Origin: an uncultured Tropicimonas sp.
GTDB taxonomy: Bacteria > Pseudomonadota > Alphaproteobacteria > Rhodobacterales > Rhodobacteraceae
Length of the DNA: 64,000 nt
Direction of reading: 5' to 3'
NCBI GenBank assembly: GCA_947495685.1
Contig: CANLZY010000015.1
Coordinates: 1-64,000, forward strand
Below are positions 8,259 through 19,208 of the stretch, in pieces (position 1 is the stretch's first letter; every line of letters begins with the position of its first letter). The notes below the pieces were generated by a model. It was given only the letters and a program-made list of their open reading frames with translations, made no database searches and was not told where the DNA came from. A program made the translations under genes and the position numbers.

Positions 8259-9014
8259 ATGCTTGGACTGGATCTCATCGACGCCGGATTGCTGCCGGCC
8301 ATGGCCATCGCACTTGTTGCGGGGCTCGTCAGCTTTCTCAGCCCTTGCGTGCTGCCGATCGTGCCGCCGTATCTGGCCTATATGGGCGGGGTGTCGGTGA
8401 CGGACATGTCCACGGGCGAGGCCACCGGGCGGCGCAAGGTGATGCTGACGGCGCTGTTCTTCGTGATGGGCCTGTCGACGGTGTTCCTGTTCCTGGGGTT
8501 CACGGCGTCCGCCTTCGGGATGTTCTTCCTCAAGAACCAACAGCTTTTCAATGTTCTGGCGGGCCTTCTTGTGATGGGGTTCGGGATGCACTTTCTCGGC
8601 ATCTTCCGCATCCCCTTCATGGAACGCGAGGCCCGTCTGGATGCGGGGGATCGCGGTGGCTCGGCCTTTGGCGCCTATGTGCTCGGTTTGGCGTTTGCGT
8701 TCGGCTGGACGCCTTGTATCGGTCCGCAACTGGGGGCGATCCTCAGCCTTGCCGCCTCCGAGGCGAGCATCGCGCGGGGCACCCTGCTTCTGGCGGTCTA
8801 TGCGGCGGGACTGGGCATTCCGTTCCTGCTGGTGGCAGCGTTCTTCCCCCGCCTGACCGGTGTCATGGCGTGGATGAAACGCCACATGGATCGGATCGAG
8901 CGGGTCATGGGCCTGCTGCTGTGGACCATCGGTCTGCTGATGCTGACCGGTGGGTTCTCGCAGTTCTCCTGGTGGCTGTTGGAGACCTTCCCATCGCTGG
9001 CCAACCTGGGCTGA
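8259..9014 (+). CDS. ccdA: CcdA-family thiol-disulfide transporter (cytochrome c biogenesis)
   Basis: A 251-residue polytopic inner-membrane protein with six predicted helices. The two redox cysteines are in SFLSPCVLPIVPPYLAYM (Cys30) and FGWTPCIGPQLGAIL (Cys153), the CcdA signature in each half of the duplicated fold. It carries reducing equivalents from cytoplasmic thioredoxin to periplasmic partners needed for c-type cytochrome maturation. Start: ATG at 8259 with AAGGAG six bases upstream; an earlier in-frame ATG at 8211 would add a hydrophilic stretch unlike the family. Confidence 0.93.
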   Translation: MLGLDLIDAGLLPAMAIALVAGLVSFLSPCVLPIVPPYLAYMGGVSVTDMSTGEATGRRKVMLTALFFVMGLSTVFLFLGFTASAFGMFFLKNQQLFNVLAGLLVMGFGMHFLGIFRIPFMEREARLDAGDRGGSAFGAYVLGLAFAFGWTPCIGPQLGAILSLAASEASIARGTLLLAVYAAGLGIPFLLVAAFFPRLTGVMAWMKRHMDRIERVMGLLLWTIGLLMLTGGFSQFSWWLLETFPSLANLG

Positions 9015-9214
9015 GAATCCAGTCCGACCTGCGCCAGCCGGTCGAATGTCGGGTTCCGAACGTATAACAGCCCGTACCCTAGGTGCGTGGGCCGTCCAGC
9101 GGACGAAAAACGCACAGGATTTGACGCAAACTTGTCGCGATTTTGACGTTGTTTCCGGGCATCTTCCACATTGGTCCGTCGCTGTGATGGATTGGTAACA
9201 AGTGGATCCGTCTC

Positions 9215-9907
9215 ATGCGTACATTTCTTGTCGCTGCTTCTGTCGCCGTGTTTGGCGCGAGCGCTGCACAATCCCTGGTCGTTGATTTCGAGGATCTCGG
9301 CACCGGAGCCGATCTGAAGATTCTCGATGGCCAGGAATATACGGCCTCGCACGGACTGACGTTCTCCTCCAGCGACGCCTTGCGGCTGGTGAAGGTCGGA
9401 GGGGCGGTGCACGGCTTTTATCCGGGCGACACGCCAATCGTGACAGGGGCCCTGGGCGATTACTTTCTCGCCACGGATCTGAAAGGTTTCACCGACCTGA
9501 CGATCAACTGGACCGGATCGGCAACCTCGGTCAGCTTCGATATCATCGACATCGATGGTCCCGAGATCTTTGACGTTCTGGTACGGGATGCCAACGGCGC
9601 CGTCCTGGCGGAGCGGCAGCTTCTCGGGAAGAAAGACCTGGATGACGTTACCGGCGATCAGGTCATCACCCGCGTCGCCTTTGGCGGCTATTCCAACGCC
9701 ATTCGCAGCATCGAGATCGTCGGGACTGCAACCAAGGCGCGAAACATCGGGATCGCCTTTGACAACTTCGAGATGAACCTGCTCGACACGTCGGGGATTG
9801 GTTATCAGTCGGAGTCGGTGGCAGCCGTGCCTTTGCCTGCGGCGTTGCCGCTGATGATGATCGGCCTTGGGGGGCTTGGGCTCGTCGCCCGCCGACGCCG
9901 TCGTTGA
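9215..9907 (+). CDS. Secreted protein with VPLPA-CTERM sorting signal
   Basis: A 230-residue exported protein. Signal peptide at about 1-18 (cut near ASAAQS), a beta-rich body (residues 20-200; 'VVDFEDLG', 'GGYSNAIRSIEIVG', 'GIAFDNFEMN' resemble carbohydrate-binding or calcium-type beta-sandwich repeats) and a C-terminal VPLPAALPL motif followed by a hydrophobic helix and a run of six basic residues. That tripartite tail is the VPLPA version of PEP-CTERM, recognised by an exosortase that cleaves the protein after export. No exosortase gene is in the window. The neighbouring convergent gene carries a related tail. Confidence 0.85.
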   Translation: MRTFLVAASVAVFGASAAQSLVVDFEDLGTGADLKILDGQEYTASHGLTFSSSDALRLVKVGGAVHGFYPGDTPIVTGALGDYFLATDLKGFTDLTINWTGSATSVSFDIIDIDGPEIFDVLVRDANGAVLAERQLLGKKDLDDVTGDQVITRVAFGGYSNAIRSIEIVGTATKARNIGIAFDNFEMNLLDTSGIGYQSESVAAVPLPAALPLMMIGLGGLGLVARRRRR

Positions 9908-9928
9908 TCGGGCGCCACGAGCCCGATC
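9906..9928. terminator. Hairpin between the two convergent CTERM genes
   Basis: Perfect 8-bp stem GATCGGGC (9906-9913)/GCCCGATC (9921-9928) with a 7-base loop, starting inside the stop codon of the plus-strand gene. There is no T-run, so it is a weak intrinsic terminator at best. A second small hairpin (TTCGGC/GCCGAA) follows near 9960-9977. Confidence 0.5.
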
Positions 9929-10045
9929 AAATCCATGGCATTTCTGCAGGGTCGAGCATTCGGCCTTGCAGCCGAAATTGTACCCCTGCGTCGGCCTGAT
10001 CAAACGCGACTTGCGATTGATCGACTACGGCGCGCCACCGATTGC

Positions 10046-10966
10046 TCACGTGCGCCGACGCCGGACAATCGCGCCGATGGCCAAAAGCCCCGAGATCATC
10101 AGCGGCAGGCCAGCCGGAACCGGAACGGGGGCTGTCAGGGGCTGCAGCGAGACCGTGAGCGCCGGTGACGCGGTATCAACCGACAGCGGGTCGGAGTACC
10201 GCCAGCGTGTGCCTTCTGTGAAGGCACCGCTTGTCAGGCCGGTTGGGTTCGTGTCGGCATAAATGTTTGCAGAATACATTATGTCGATATGTCCGCCTTG
10301 GGGCACCACGCCGAAGTCGAAGTTTTGAAACGTGGTCGGAATGTCGATCCGCTTGCCGCTGCTGTCCACGGTCATGCCGATGTCGTCTCCGGTTATCATC
10401 GTGGTTGCAACACCGGACGCATCGTATGTGATCTCGGCGGTCGCGCCGTAGCTGGTGACTGAAGACGAAGGAGTCGGTGGATTGTAGGCATTCCCGTCTG
10501 CTCCGAAGACGAACGCGGTGGTGCTCATGGAGAAACTGATGGACGACCCCGGCGCGCTGTCGATCATTTCGATGAAACCGCCATCCACAATCACATTGGC
10601 CACTGCGCGAAACGGCACCCCCAGCGGATGACGGATTTCATCATCCCTGATCATGACCCCGGTGTTCATCACCGCGGGCAGGTTCAGGTTGCCCTCGATT
10701 GCCAGCGCCCCGTTCGGCGCGATATAGGACAGCCCATTGTAACCGATTCCGCCGACATTGGCCTGCGCCGTTGCCGGGCTGGTGCTGCCCGGCGCCGTTT
10801 GGTGTGCGATGTCAAATTCGTCAGGCAACACGGCCGGGTCGAACGAATTGCCGAAAAAGGCCTGGGCTTGATGTGTCGTCAGGGCATGTGCGGTTGACGC
10901 AACCGACGCGCAGAGCAGAGCGGCAAGCACCAGCAATTTTTTATGTCGGGTGGGTGAAAAAGTCAT
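10046..10966 (-). CDS. Secreted protein with VPVPA-type CTERM sorting signal
   Basis: A 306-residue exported protein of unknown function. N-terminal signal peptide with KKLLVLAALLCASVAS core and AHA cleavage site, a beta-rich body with no family that I recognise, then VPVPAGLPLMISGLLAIGAI and four arginines: the same motif-helix-basic-tail layout as the neighbour at 9215. Start: ATG at 10966 with AAAGGA six to seven bases upstream. Convergent with the other CTERM gene; both are probably surface or matrix proteins processed by the same exosortase. Confidence 0.8.
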   Translation of the reverse strand: MTFSPTRHKKLLVLAALLCASVASTAHALTTHQAQAFFGNSFDPAVLPDEFDIAHQTAPGSTSPATAQANVGGIGYNGLSYIAPNGALAIEGNLNLPAVMNTGVMIRDDEIRHPLGVPFRAVANVIVDGGFIEMIDSAPGSSISFSMSTTAFVFGADGNAYNPPTPSSSVTSYGATAEITYDASGVATTMITGDDIGMTVDSSGKRIDIPTTFQNFDFGVVPQGGHIDIMYSANIYADTNPTGLTSGAFTEGTRWRYSDPLSVDTASPALTVSLQPLTAPVPVPAGLPLMISGLLAIGAIVRRRRT

Positions 10967-11323
10967 TCAATTTCCTTTCACTTGAATAAGTTGGAGGACG
11001 GTCGCCCAATTGCAGCCGGACCCTCCAGGGCACTCAACGACGAACCGAAAACGCCGAAAAAAGGCGGAAACCTCCGATTCTGCGTCAAGTTTGCCATGAA
11101 ACCTGCAAATCTCACAGCGTTGGGTGTGTCCGTCGCAGCGCCGTACGGGGCCGTTGACGTCCGCGACCGCGTGAAACGTCCCCGGCGGATGGCGCCGAGG
11201 ACGGGCCTTGGCGCCGCAATTTGGCAGCCTGCCCGGATGGCCGGTTCGGCCTGTTCAGATGGTCCAAATGAAAAGGCCGGCCCAAACGGACCGGCCTTTC
11301 ACATACCTCAGAGGCGTGTCGTG
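10967..11323. other. Intergenic region upstream of the CTERM gene and downstream of acnA
   Basis: 357 bases without a supported gene. It holds the start region of the minus-strand CTERM gene and, at 11272-11299, the acnA terminator. I see no RNA gene or repeat in the remainder. Confidence 0.6.
11272..11299 (-). terminator. Intrinsic terminator of acnA
   Basis: Stem AAAGGCCGG (11272-11280)/CCGGCCTTT (11291-11299), 10-base loop, followed on the minus strand by TTTTCATTT. It starts 25 bases after the acnA stop codon. Confidence 0.85.
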
Positions 11324-14014
<2,691 letters not shown>

Positions 14015-14332
14015 GAGTTGGCCTCCCTTCCAGGTCCAGGGGTTCGCTGGCATCGCATTTGCCTGAGGAAAGCGCTGCAATCAAGGTAGAAACGCGGGGT
14101 GCGGCATTTTTTGTATACCAAGGTACACCGTTTGGGGCGCCGATTGCGGTAACGGCGGGGCTGTCGGGGCCCTTTGCCTGCGTCACCGCAGATACGCGCG
14201 CACCGCGTTGGGGGATTGCCTGTCGCGCGTGCCTGTCCGAAAGTCGTTTCAGACGGGGGCGCGGCGGTCGTCCCGCGCTCAGCGCGGGGTGAGTCGACGT
14301 CTCCGCCCCCAGGATAGGCCGGGAAGAGAAAC
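14015..14332. other. Divergent promoter region acnA / HTH gene
   Basis: 318 bases without a gene between two diverging starts. Contains an inverted repeat at 14113-14128 (separate entry) and a GC hairpin CCCGCGC/GCGCGGG at 14272-14288 with a three-base loop and no T-run. Nothing else is recognised. Confidence 0.6.
14113..14128. promoter_or_regulatory. Inverted repeat, candidate operator upstream of acnA
   Basis: GTATACC-AA-GGTACAC is a near-perfect dyad (6 of 7 pairs) about 100 bases upstream of the acnA start codon in an otherwise GC-rich region. GntR-family regulators often bind sites of the TGGTATACCA kind, so a dimeric repressor is plausible. The regulator is unknown. Confidence 0.4.
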
Positions 14333-14791
14333 ATGACGGACGAAAATGAAGAGACCCCCGAGGCACGGCTGGCAAGCATCGAGGCAACGCTGGCGCGGCT
14401 CGAACAGAAGCTCGATCGGATGCTGGGGCTTTACGATGCACTGGGCAGCATCGCCGCCGGGGTGCCACCGCGGATGGTTGCGGCGCTGCACGCGATGACT
14501 CCGGCCGAACACGTGGCCCTGCAGATGGTGCTGGACGGAAGGATCAATCGCGAGATTTCCGTCTGCCTGGATGTGCCCGAGGACCAGGTCAAATCCTGGG
14601 TCGAATCCATGATGAGGAAGCTGGATCTGACCTCGCGCGCTCAAATCCGGACCAGGATGTTGCCGGTAATGGCAGCGGTTCCCGCAGTCGAATACGAAAA
14701 GGCCAGCGGAGGAATTCCGAAGGACTGGAACGACAAGTACGGCGTCCCGGGCGTTCCCGATCCCTATCGCAACATCTATCACCCTGAGTGA
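14333..14791 (+). CDS. Small LuxR-type helix-turn-helix protein
   Basis: A 152-residue protein. Residues about 8-40 are charged and coiled-coil-like (LASIEATLARLEQKLDRML). Residues about 55-105 (MTPAEHVALQMVLDGRINREISVCLDVPEDQVKSWVESMMRKLDLTSRAQI region) match the GerE/LuxR HTH pattern: 'LT..E...L..v..G..N.eIa..l.....tVk.h...i..KL...sR'. There is no receiver or ligand domain in front. The C-terminus (about 40 residues) is tail-like. It probably dimerises through the coil and binds DNA. Divergent from acnA and 96 bases ahead of the DUF1223 gene. Confidence 0.75.
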   Translation: MTDENEETPEARLASIEATLARLEQKLDRMLGLYDALGSIAAGVPPRMVAALHAMTPAEHVALQMVLDGRINREISVCLDVPEDQVKSWVESMMRKLDLTSRAQIRTRMLPVMAAVPAVEYEKASGGIPKDWNDKYGVPGVPDPYRNIYHPE

Positions 14792-14887
14792 GCGCAACGA
14801 CGTTACCAAAACCCCACAGAGACTTGATTGGTTGTTGTGGGGGGCGGAAGGTATGACTGTGCGGGCAACGAAACCGAAAGACAGCCG

Positions 14888-15601
14888 ATGAAACCGAATG
14901 TTCTGATTGCCGGCCTTTTGGCGGGCGCCGCTCTGATGGGGCAGACTCTGGCAGCCCGCGCGGACGCCGCCAACCTTGTGGTAGTCGAACTGTTCACCTC
15001 TCAGGGCTGTTCCTCCTGTCCGCCGGCCGATGCGCTGTTGAACAAGTTGGCGCAACGCAGCGATGTCCTGCCGCTGGCGCTGCATGTCGACTATTGGGAT
15101 TACATCGGCTGGGCCGACAGCTTTGCCCGCCCGGAACACACGACCCGGCAAAAGGCCTATGCCCACGTGGCAGGCAGCCGGACGATCTATACTCCGCAGA
15201 TGGTGATCGGCGGCGACGATCAGATCGTCGGAGCCCGCCCGATGGACGTGGCCGATGCGGTCATGAAGCACCTGCACGAAGGACCGGGTGTCGCGATCAC
15301 GCTCGAACCGCTCGACGGCGGGATGCGGGTTGTTGCCACTCCGACGCAGGCCCGCCTGGGGTCAATGCTTGTGCAACTGGTGCGGTTTGTGCCGATCCAG
15401 ACCGTTTCGATCGAGCGCGGCGAAAATGCCGGAAAGACGGTCACCTATTCCAACGTTGTCACGAACTGGGAAGTAGTCGGTGAATGGGGCGGCGGTGCCC
15501 CCCTGGATCTGGAGATCCCGGTTCCAGGAGACGATGCGGCCGCCGTCGTCCTGCAAAAGGTCGGCAACGGGCGGATCGTTGCGGCAAGCCGGCTTCGCTG
15601 A
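14888..15601 (+). CDS. DUF1223 thioredoxin-like secreted protein
   Basis: A 237-residue protein of the DUF1223 family. Signal peptide at about 1-26 (LIAGLLAGAALMGQTLAARA). The fold begins VVVELFTSQGCSSCPPADALL, with a CxxC pair at Cys41 and Cys44 as in thioredoxin-like oxidoreductases, then LHVDYWDYIGWADSFA and TIYTPQMVIGG (cis-Pro type loop). Periplasmic redox function is likely but the partner is unknown. Start: the ATG at 14888 opens directly on the signal peptide; an upstream in-frame start at 14828 lacks this logic. Confidence 0.85.
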   Translation: MKPNVLIAGLLAGAALMGQTLAARADAANLVVVELFTSQGCSSCPPADALLNKLAQRSDVLPLALHVDYWDYIGWADSFARPEHTTRQKAYAHVAGSRTIYTPQMVIGGDDQIVGARPMDVADAVMKHLHEGPGVAITLEPLDGGMRVVATPTQARLGSMLVQLVRFVPIQTVSIERGENAGKTVTYSNVVTNWEVVGEWGGGAPLDLEIPVPGDDAAAVVLQKVGNGRIVAASRLR

Positions 15602-15604
15602 CGG

Positions 15605-16567
15605 CTATTTCGACTTCTTACGGGGCAGGGCAGCTGGATGAAGCCCGGGTTCCATCCCCTTGCCCTTGTTCCATTTTCGTTTCCAGCGGCGGTGAATCCA
15701 GAACCATTGTTCGGGCTGCGCGGTGATGCGCGCCTCGATCGACCGGTTGAAGGCTGCGGTCATTGTCCCGGCATCGCTGGCCGGGATTTCCGCCTCGACC
15801 TCGACCGCAAACGTCAGGCCATCCGGCTGGCGGATGCCGTAGAACGGGATCAGTGCAGCGCCAAGTTTCAGGGCCAACTCCGCGGCTGACAGGCTGGTCA
15901 TCGCGGGACGTCCGAGAAAGTCCATATCGATGCCGTTGCCAACATAGAGATCGTTGAGGATCATCGACGCGCCGCCACCTTTCAAGTGCCGCAGCAATTG
16001 CCCCATTCCCTGCCGTCCTTGCGGAAACAGCGGCCCGCTGCCCAACGACTCGACCGAGGCGACGTAGTGGCGGTTGATGTAGGGGTTCTCCATCGGTCGA
16101 TAGAGCCCGCCAAGCGCGATACCCTGCGCGATCAGGCAGACACGTGCGGCCTCGTAGTTTCCGAAATGACCGGTCATCAGGACCACGGGCCGTCCGTCCG
16201 CCTGGCATCGGTGCAACAGGTCGACCCCGGGGCCGGTGGGCACAACCGTCGCCATCCGGCTGGCGAGTTCGGGCATCGAGTAGTGCTCGATCAGCGCCCG
16301 CCCGACGTTGTCGGCAGCCGACGCAGCAATGGCACGGCGTTTCGGTTCCGGCATGTCCGGCCAGACATAGTCCAGATTTTCCAGCATCCGGCCATTGAAC
16401 GCAGTGAAAGACCCGATCACCCGTCGGGCCAGCGCGCCAAACGCCGGCACACGGCGGTGATATGGCAGGCGGCGCGCGGTCCACAGCGCGGATCGCAGCG
16501 CGCGATCCTGCAACCACTCGGCGGTGGTGCCCCTCAACTCTGAGTCGGATCTGGGTTTGGCCGGCAT
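15605..16567 (-). CDS. Lysophospholipid acyltransferase family protein (LpxL/HtrB-like)
   Basis: A 320-residue member of the LpxL/HtrB/MsbB acyltransferase family. The catalytic H-X4-E motif is TGHFGNYE (His134, Glu139), followed by LYRPMENPYINR and the G-rich QGRQGMGQLLRHLKGG block, then DFLGRPAMTSLSAAELALKLGAALIPFYGIR and the C-terminal PEQWFWIHRRWK motif. It probably adds a secondary acyl chain to lipid A at the cytoplasmic face of the inner membrane. Start: ATG at 16567, just after GAGGG; an in-frame GTG at 16588 is an alternative. Convergent with the DUF1223 gene, 3 bases between stops. Confidence 0.9.
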   Translation of the reverse strand: MPAKPRSDSELRGTTAEWLQDRALRSALWTARRLPYHRRVPAFGALARRVIGSFTAFNGRMLENLDYVWPDMPEPKRRAIAASAADNVGRALIEHYSMPELASRMATVVPTGPGVDLLHRCQADGRPVVLMTGHFGNYEAARVCLIAQGIALGGLYRPMENPYINRHYVASVESLGSGPLFPQGRQGMGQLLRHLKGGGASMILNDLYVGNGIDMDFLGRPAMTSLSAAELALKLGAALIPFYGIRQPDGLTFAVEVEAEIPASDAGTMTAAFNRSIEARITAQPEQWFWIHRRWKRKWNKGKGMEPGLHPAALPRKKSK

Positions 16568-17033
16568 CTTCCCTCGCTTGCGGGGCACACATATGAAACC
16601 GCAAACCGGACCTCAAGCCTGCTTGCTCCGCGCGGCGCTTGTCCGCGACCCATCGTGCCCGTTGATTGATGGAAGGGAAAGCGTTTGCGGGGCTTTCGTC
16701 CAAGTATCGCGTGCCAATCTCGTGTGGCCATGCCCAAGGGGCCGCCAACAGGATGGCCACCCCGGTCTCGACGGACATGGCGGGGCATGAACGATCCGAC
16801 CAATTCTGAAGAGGCAGGCAAATGCCGTCAGCAAGTGACGACGACGACCCCAAGTTTTTGGTCCCGGGAATGCACTTCCATATGAGGGGACGTTGACGAA
16901 GCGAACTTGGTCTGGCCGCCAATTCGCACCGAAGAGCCCTTCTTGGTCTGACGGGCCATGGGCGCGCGACTGGTGTCGTCATTTGTCGTTTTGCGACGCT
17001 GGCTGAGACCTGAATCGCGTGCCGTTTTGGGGG
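16568..17033. other. Intergenic region without a recognised gene
   Basis: 466 bases between the acyltransferase start and the end of fliG. Short open frames on both strands lack a ribosome binding site or family resemblance. I see no tRNA, SRP RNA, tmRNA or RNase P features. It presumably holds the acyltransferase promoter. Confidence 0.6.
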
Positions 17034-18155
17034 CTATTCGTCCTCGGCGATCAAGAGCAGTTCGCCTTCTTCCACAAGGCGGCGGATCTCGCTGACGACG
17101 GCGTTCATTGCCTCTTCACCGACCGTTTCGCTGATCTTGCCGGCTTCGTTGATCTCTTCGCGCAATGTGTCGGCCATGCGTTTGGACATGTTTTCGAGGA
17201 TGTAATCCCGCGCCGTCTCCATGGTCGAAACGCCTGTGCAGAAGCCAAGGGCAGACACGAGCATTGGCTGGTCGATCCCACGGACGACCCTTGGAATGTC
17301 GCGTTGGGTGATCCGGGCCGGGATGTTGGCGAAGGTGAAAATTGCCCGACGCACCTCGGCCGCGAATTCCGCGTCGGTCTCGTCCAGGCCGGCCAGAACG
17401 TCGTCGCGGGTGGCGGCGCGGCTGAAATTCAGGATGGCGCCGATGCGCTCGACCGGGCCGCTCTCGAAGGCACGGATCGGTTCGGCATCCAGTTGGGCGG
17501 CCAGCGACAATCCGATTCTTTGAACTGTTTCCGGCACGACCTTGCCGGTACGCGAAATGGCATAGGACAGCTCGCGGGCTTGCTGGCCAGGCAGCATGCC
17601 CAGAAGTTCGGCGGCCAACGACACGGTCAGCTTGGACAGCATGACGGCGCCGACCTCGATGCTTTCTTCTTCAAGGACGCGAATCAGGCGATCCGCGGAC
17701 AGGCCCGCGATCCGTTCCCACGGGTCGCCGCGCGCCGCCACGCCGGCCTCGCGGCGCAGGCGCGCGGAGGTTGCCGGGCTTATGTGCCCGTCCATCACGC
17801 CAAGCGCTCCGGCAATGTCGCCGGGGAAGGTCAGCCCGATCGAGTCCATGTCGTCGACAAATTCGCCCACCACCGAATGCAGGGTGTCTCTGTCGATGGT
17901 GCGCATTTCGCCCAGTTGGCTTGTCAGCGCGGCTTGCAGGTCGTCCGGAAGCGCCTCCAGCGGGATTTTCTCCCCCTCAGACAGCAGAAGCTGCACGATC
18001 ACTGCCGCCTTCTGGCGTCGGTTGAGCACCATGCGCGGTTGCGCAGGAGACGCCGGGACAGACATCGCCCGACTCGGGCCTGGCGTCGAAGAGACACCGC
18101 CCGGCAAGGCAATGGGTAAGGGAGTGATGTTGGTATCCAATTCAGGCTCCAGCAC
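17034..18155 (-). CDS. fliG: Flagellar motor switch protein FliG
   Basis: A FliG homologue of about 373 residues. After a roughly 35-residue Pro/Ser-rich leader come the N and middle domains (LNRRQKAAVIVQLLLSEGEKIPLEALP; LSAELLGMLP-type ARM repeats) and the C-terminal torque domain with RIGAILNFSRAATRDDVLAGLDETDAEFAAEVRRAIFTFANI and NMSKRMADTLREEINEAGKIS, which line up with E. coli FliG 'ILN..R......ALE..D.ELA.EIR..MF.F'. It links the MS-ring to the C-ring and takes part in torque and switching. Start uncertain: a GTG at 18155 without a clear ribosome binding site, or the ATG at 18065. No other flagellar gene is adjacent; a TPR protein gene lies 54 bases upstream. Confidence 0.9.
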   Translation of the reverse strand: MLEPELDTNITPLPIALPGGVSSTPGPSRAMSVPASPAQPRMVLNRRQKAAVIVQLLLSEGEKIPLEALPDDLQAALTSQLGEMRTIDRDTLHSVVGEFVDDMDSIGLTFPGDIAGALGVMDGHISPATSARLRREAGVAARGDPWERIAGLSADRLIRVLEEESIEVGAVMLSKLTVSLAAELLGMLPGQQARELSYAISRTGKVVPETVQRIGLSLAAQLDAEPIRAFESGPVERIGAILNFSRAATRDDVLAGLDETDAEFAAEVRRAIFTFANIPARITQRDIPRVVRGIDQPMLVSALGFCTGVSTMETARDYILENMSKRMADTLREEINEAGKISETVGEEAMNAVVSEIRRLVEEGELLLIAEDE

Positions 18156-18209
18156 GTCGATGTGCCAGAGCCTAGGGCAGGGGGTTTAAGGCAGGGTTAC
18201 CGCGTGCCC

Positions 18210-18749
18210 CTAGTAATTGGGTGCCGTGCCGGTCTCGATTGTTTTCAGCAGGGCGAGTTCCGGCCAGCTGCCTTTGCCGCCGCGGGCGCGGATTTCCAGC
18301 AGTTGCGACCGCGCGCCCAGAAGGTCGCCATCCATCAGCAAGCCCTGTCCCATATAGGACCGCGCCAGCAGGTTGTCGGGATTGCGGTCCAGCGCCTTGC
18401 GATACCACTCCATGGCGACCGTGGTCTGGCCCATCTTGCGATGCGCGAAGCCTCGATATGTCAGCACCCGGTCGTCGGCTTGATCCGGCATCGCGTCCAG
18501 AACCGTCAAGGCCTGGTGATACTGCCCATCATAGGCCAGCTCGCGCGCGGCCTGATACAGGGACTCGTCACTCAGGCTGCTGTTCTTCGGCGTGACGCAG
18601 GACTTGCTGGATGTGTCCCAGACCTTCCCATTGGTACATTGGGCGGTTGTTTTGGTCGTCGCGGGTGGTGAATCGCTGTCACTGGCCGCTGCAAAGGCGC
18701 CGCCGGACAGGATGGCCAGGCAAAAAGCGGAGGTCGTCAGGAGGTGCAT
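18210..18749 (-). CDS. Secreted tetratricopeptide-repeat protein with Cys-X12-Cys motif
   Basis: A 179-residue protein. Signal peptide at about 1-20 (MHLLTTSAFCLAILSGGAFA), then a C-T-N-G-x-x-W-D-x-x-S-x-x-C-V motif (Cys38, Cys51) that reappears in the next gene upstream, and two to three TPR-like helical pairs (residues 62-150; 'LTYRGFAHRKMGQTTVAMEWYRKALDRNPDN' is the clearest). The TPR part suggests a periplasmic scaffold. Start: ATG at 18749 with GGAG upstream; the frame runs on to 18821 without a signal peptide-like start. It precedes fliG by 54 bases and may share its transcript. Confidence 0.8.
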   Translation of the reverse strand: MHLLTTSAFCLAILSGGAFAAASDSDSPPATTKTTAQCTNGKVWDTSSKSCVTPKNSSLSDESLYQAARELAYDGQYHQALTVLDAMPDQADDRVLTYRGFAHRKMGQTTVAMEWYRKALDRNPDNLLARSYMGQGLLMDGDLLGARSQLLEIRARGGKGSWPELALLKTIETGTAPNY

Positions 18750-18788
18750 TGGGGGCTCCGGAATATGAAAAAACAACATTGAAAACGT

Positions 18789-18809
18789 GCCCGCCGAAGA
18801 ACGGCGGGC
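18789..18809 (-). terminator. Intrinsic terminator of the 55-residue secreted protein gene
   Basis: Stem GCCCGCCG (18789-18796)/CGGCGGGC (18802-18809) with a five-base loop; on the minus strand it is followed by ACGTTTTC. It separates the small gene from the TPR gene. Confidence 0.75.
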
Positions 18810-18865
18810 CTGCATGGCCAACGGGTCCGGTCAACGTGACGGCACCGGACAGGGTCTGGCGCGGC

Positions 18866-19033
18866 CTAGCTTGTGGTCTGTTTGACGCAAGCGCCGGAGG
18901 TCTTGTCATAGGCGTGCCCATCGGGGCACTGGCTGGCGGTTTCGTTCATGTGCTGGAAGCCGCAGCCTTCGGCAATGGCCATCGCCGGAAGAAGCATCAG
19001 AGCGAGGGCGGCAAGAGGTGTCTTGAGGTTCAT
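18866..19033 (-). CDS. Small secreted Cys-rich protein (55 residues)
   Basis: A 55-residue exported protein: signal peptide at about 1-21 (LAALALMLLPAMAIA), then a mature part of only about 33 residues with cysteines at 24, 36 and 49. Residues 36-50, C-P-D-G-x-x-Y-D-x-x-S-x-x-C-V, have the same spacing as the motif in the neighbouring TPR protein. Short proteins of this kind are common in Rhodobacterales and have no established role that I know of. Start: ATG at 19033 with GGGAGA about nine bases upstream. Has its own terminator. Confidence 0.75.
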   Translation of the reverse strand: MNLKTPLAALALMLLPAMAIAEGCGFQHMNETASQCPDGHAYDKTSGACVKQTTS

Positions 19034-19208
19034 TTCTGTATCTCCCTGTTCGAGCGTGTCCATAAGGTAGCACGAAATCGCGGTCGGCCCAAAAATCTTT
19101 CCGGCGGATTCGGTCTGGCACTGGTGCAGTCACACCAACGTGATCGCGTCCGGGGCTGGTGTGTGGGTTGGAAGGATGGTGCGAGATACGTGACGGCAGA
19201 CCGGATTG

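Noticed and set aside
16568-17033. Search for a structural RNA (SRP RNA, tmRNA, 6S) in the gap before fliG
   Set aside because: No matching motif or convincing fold was seen.
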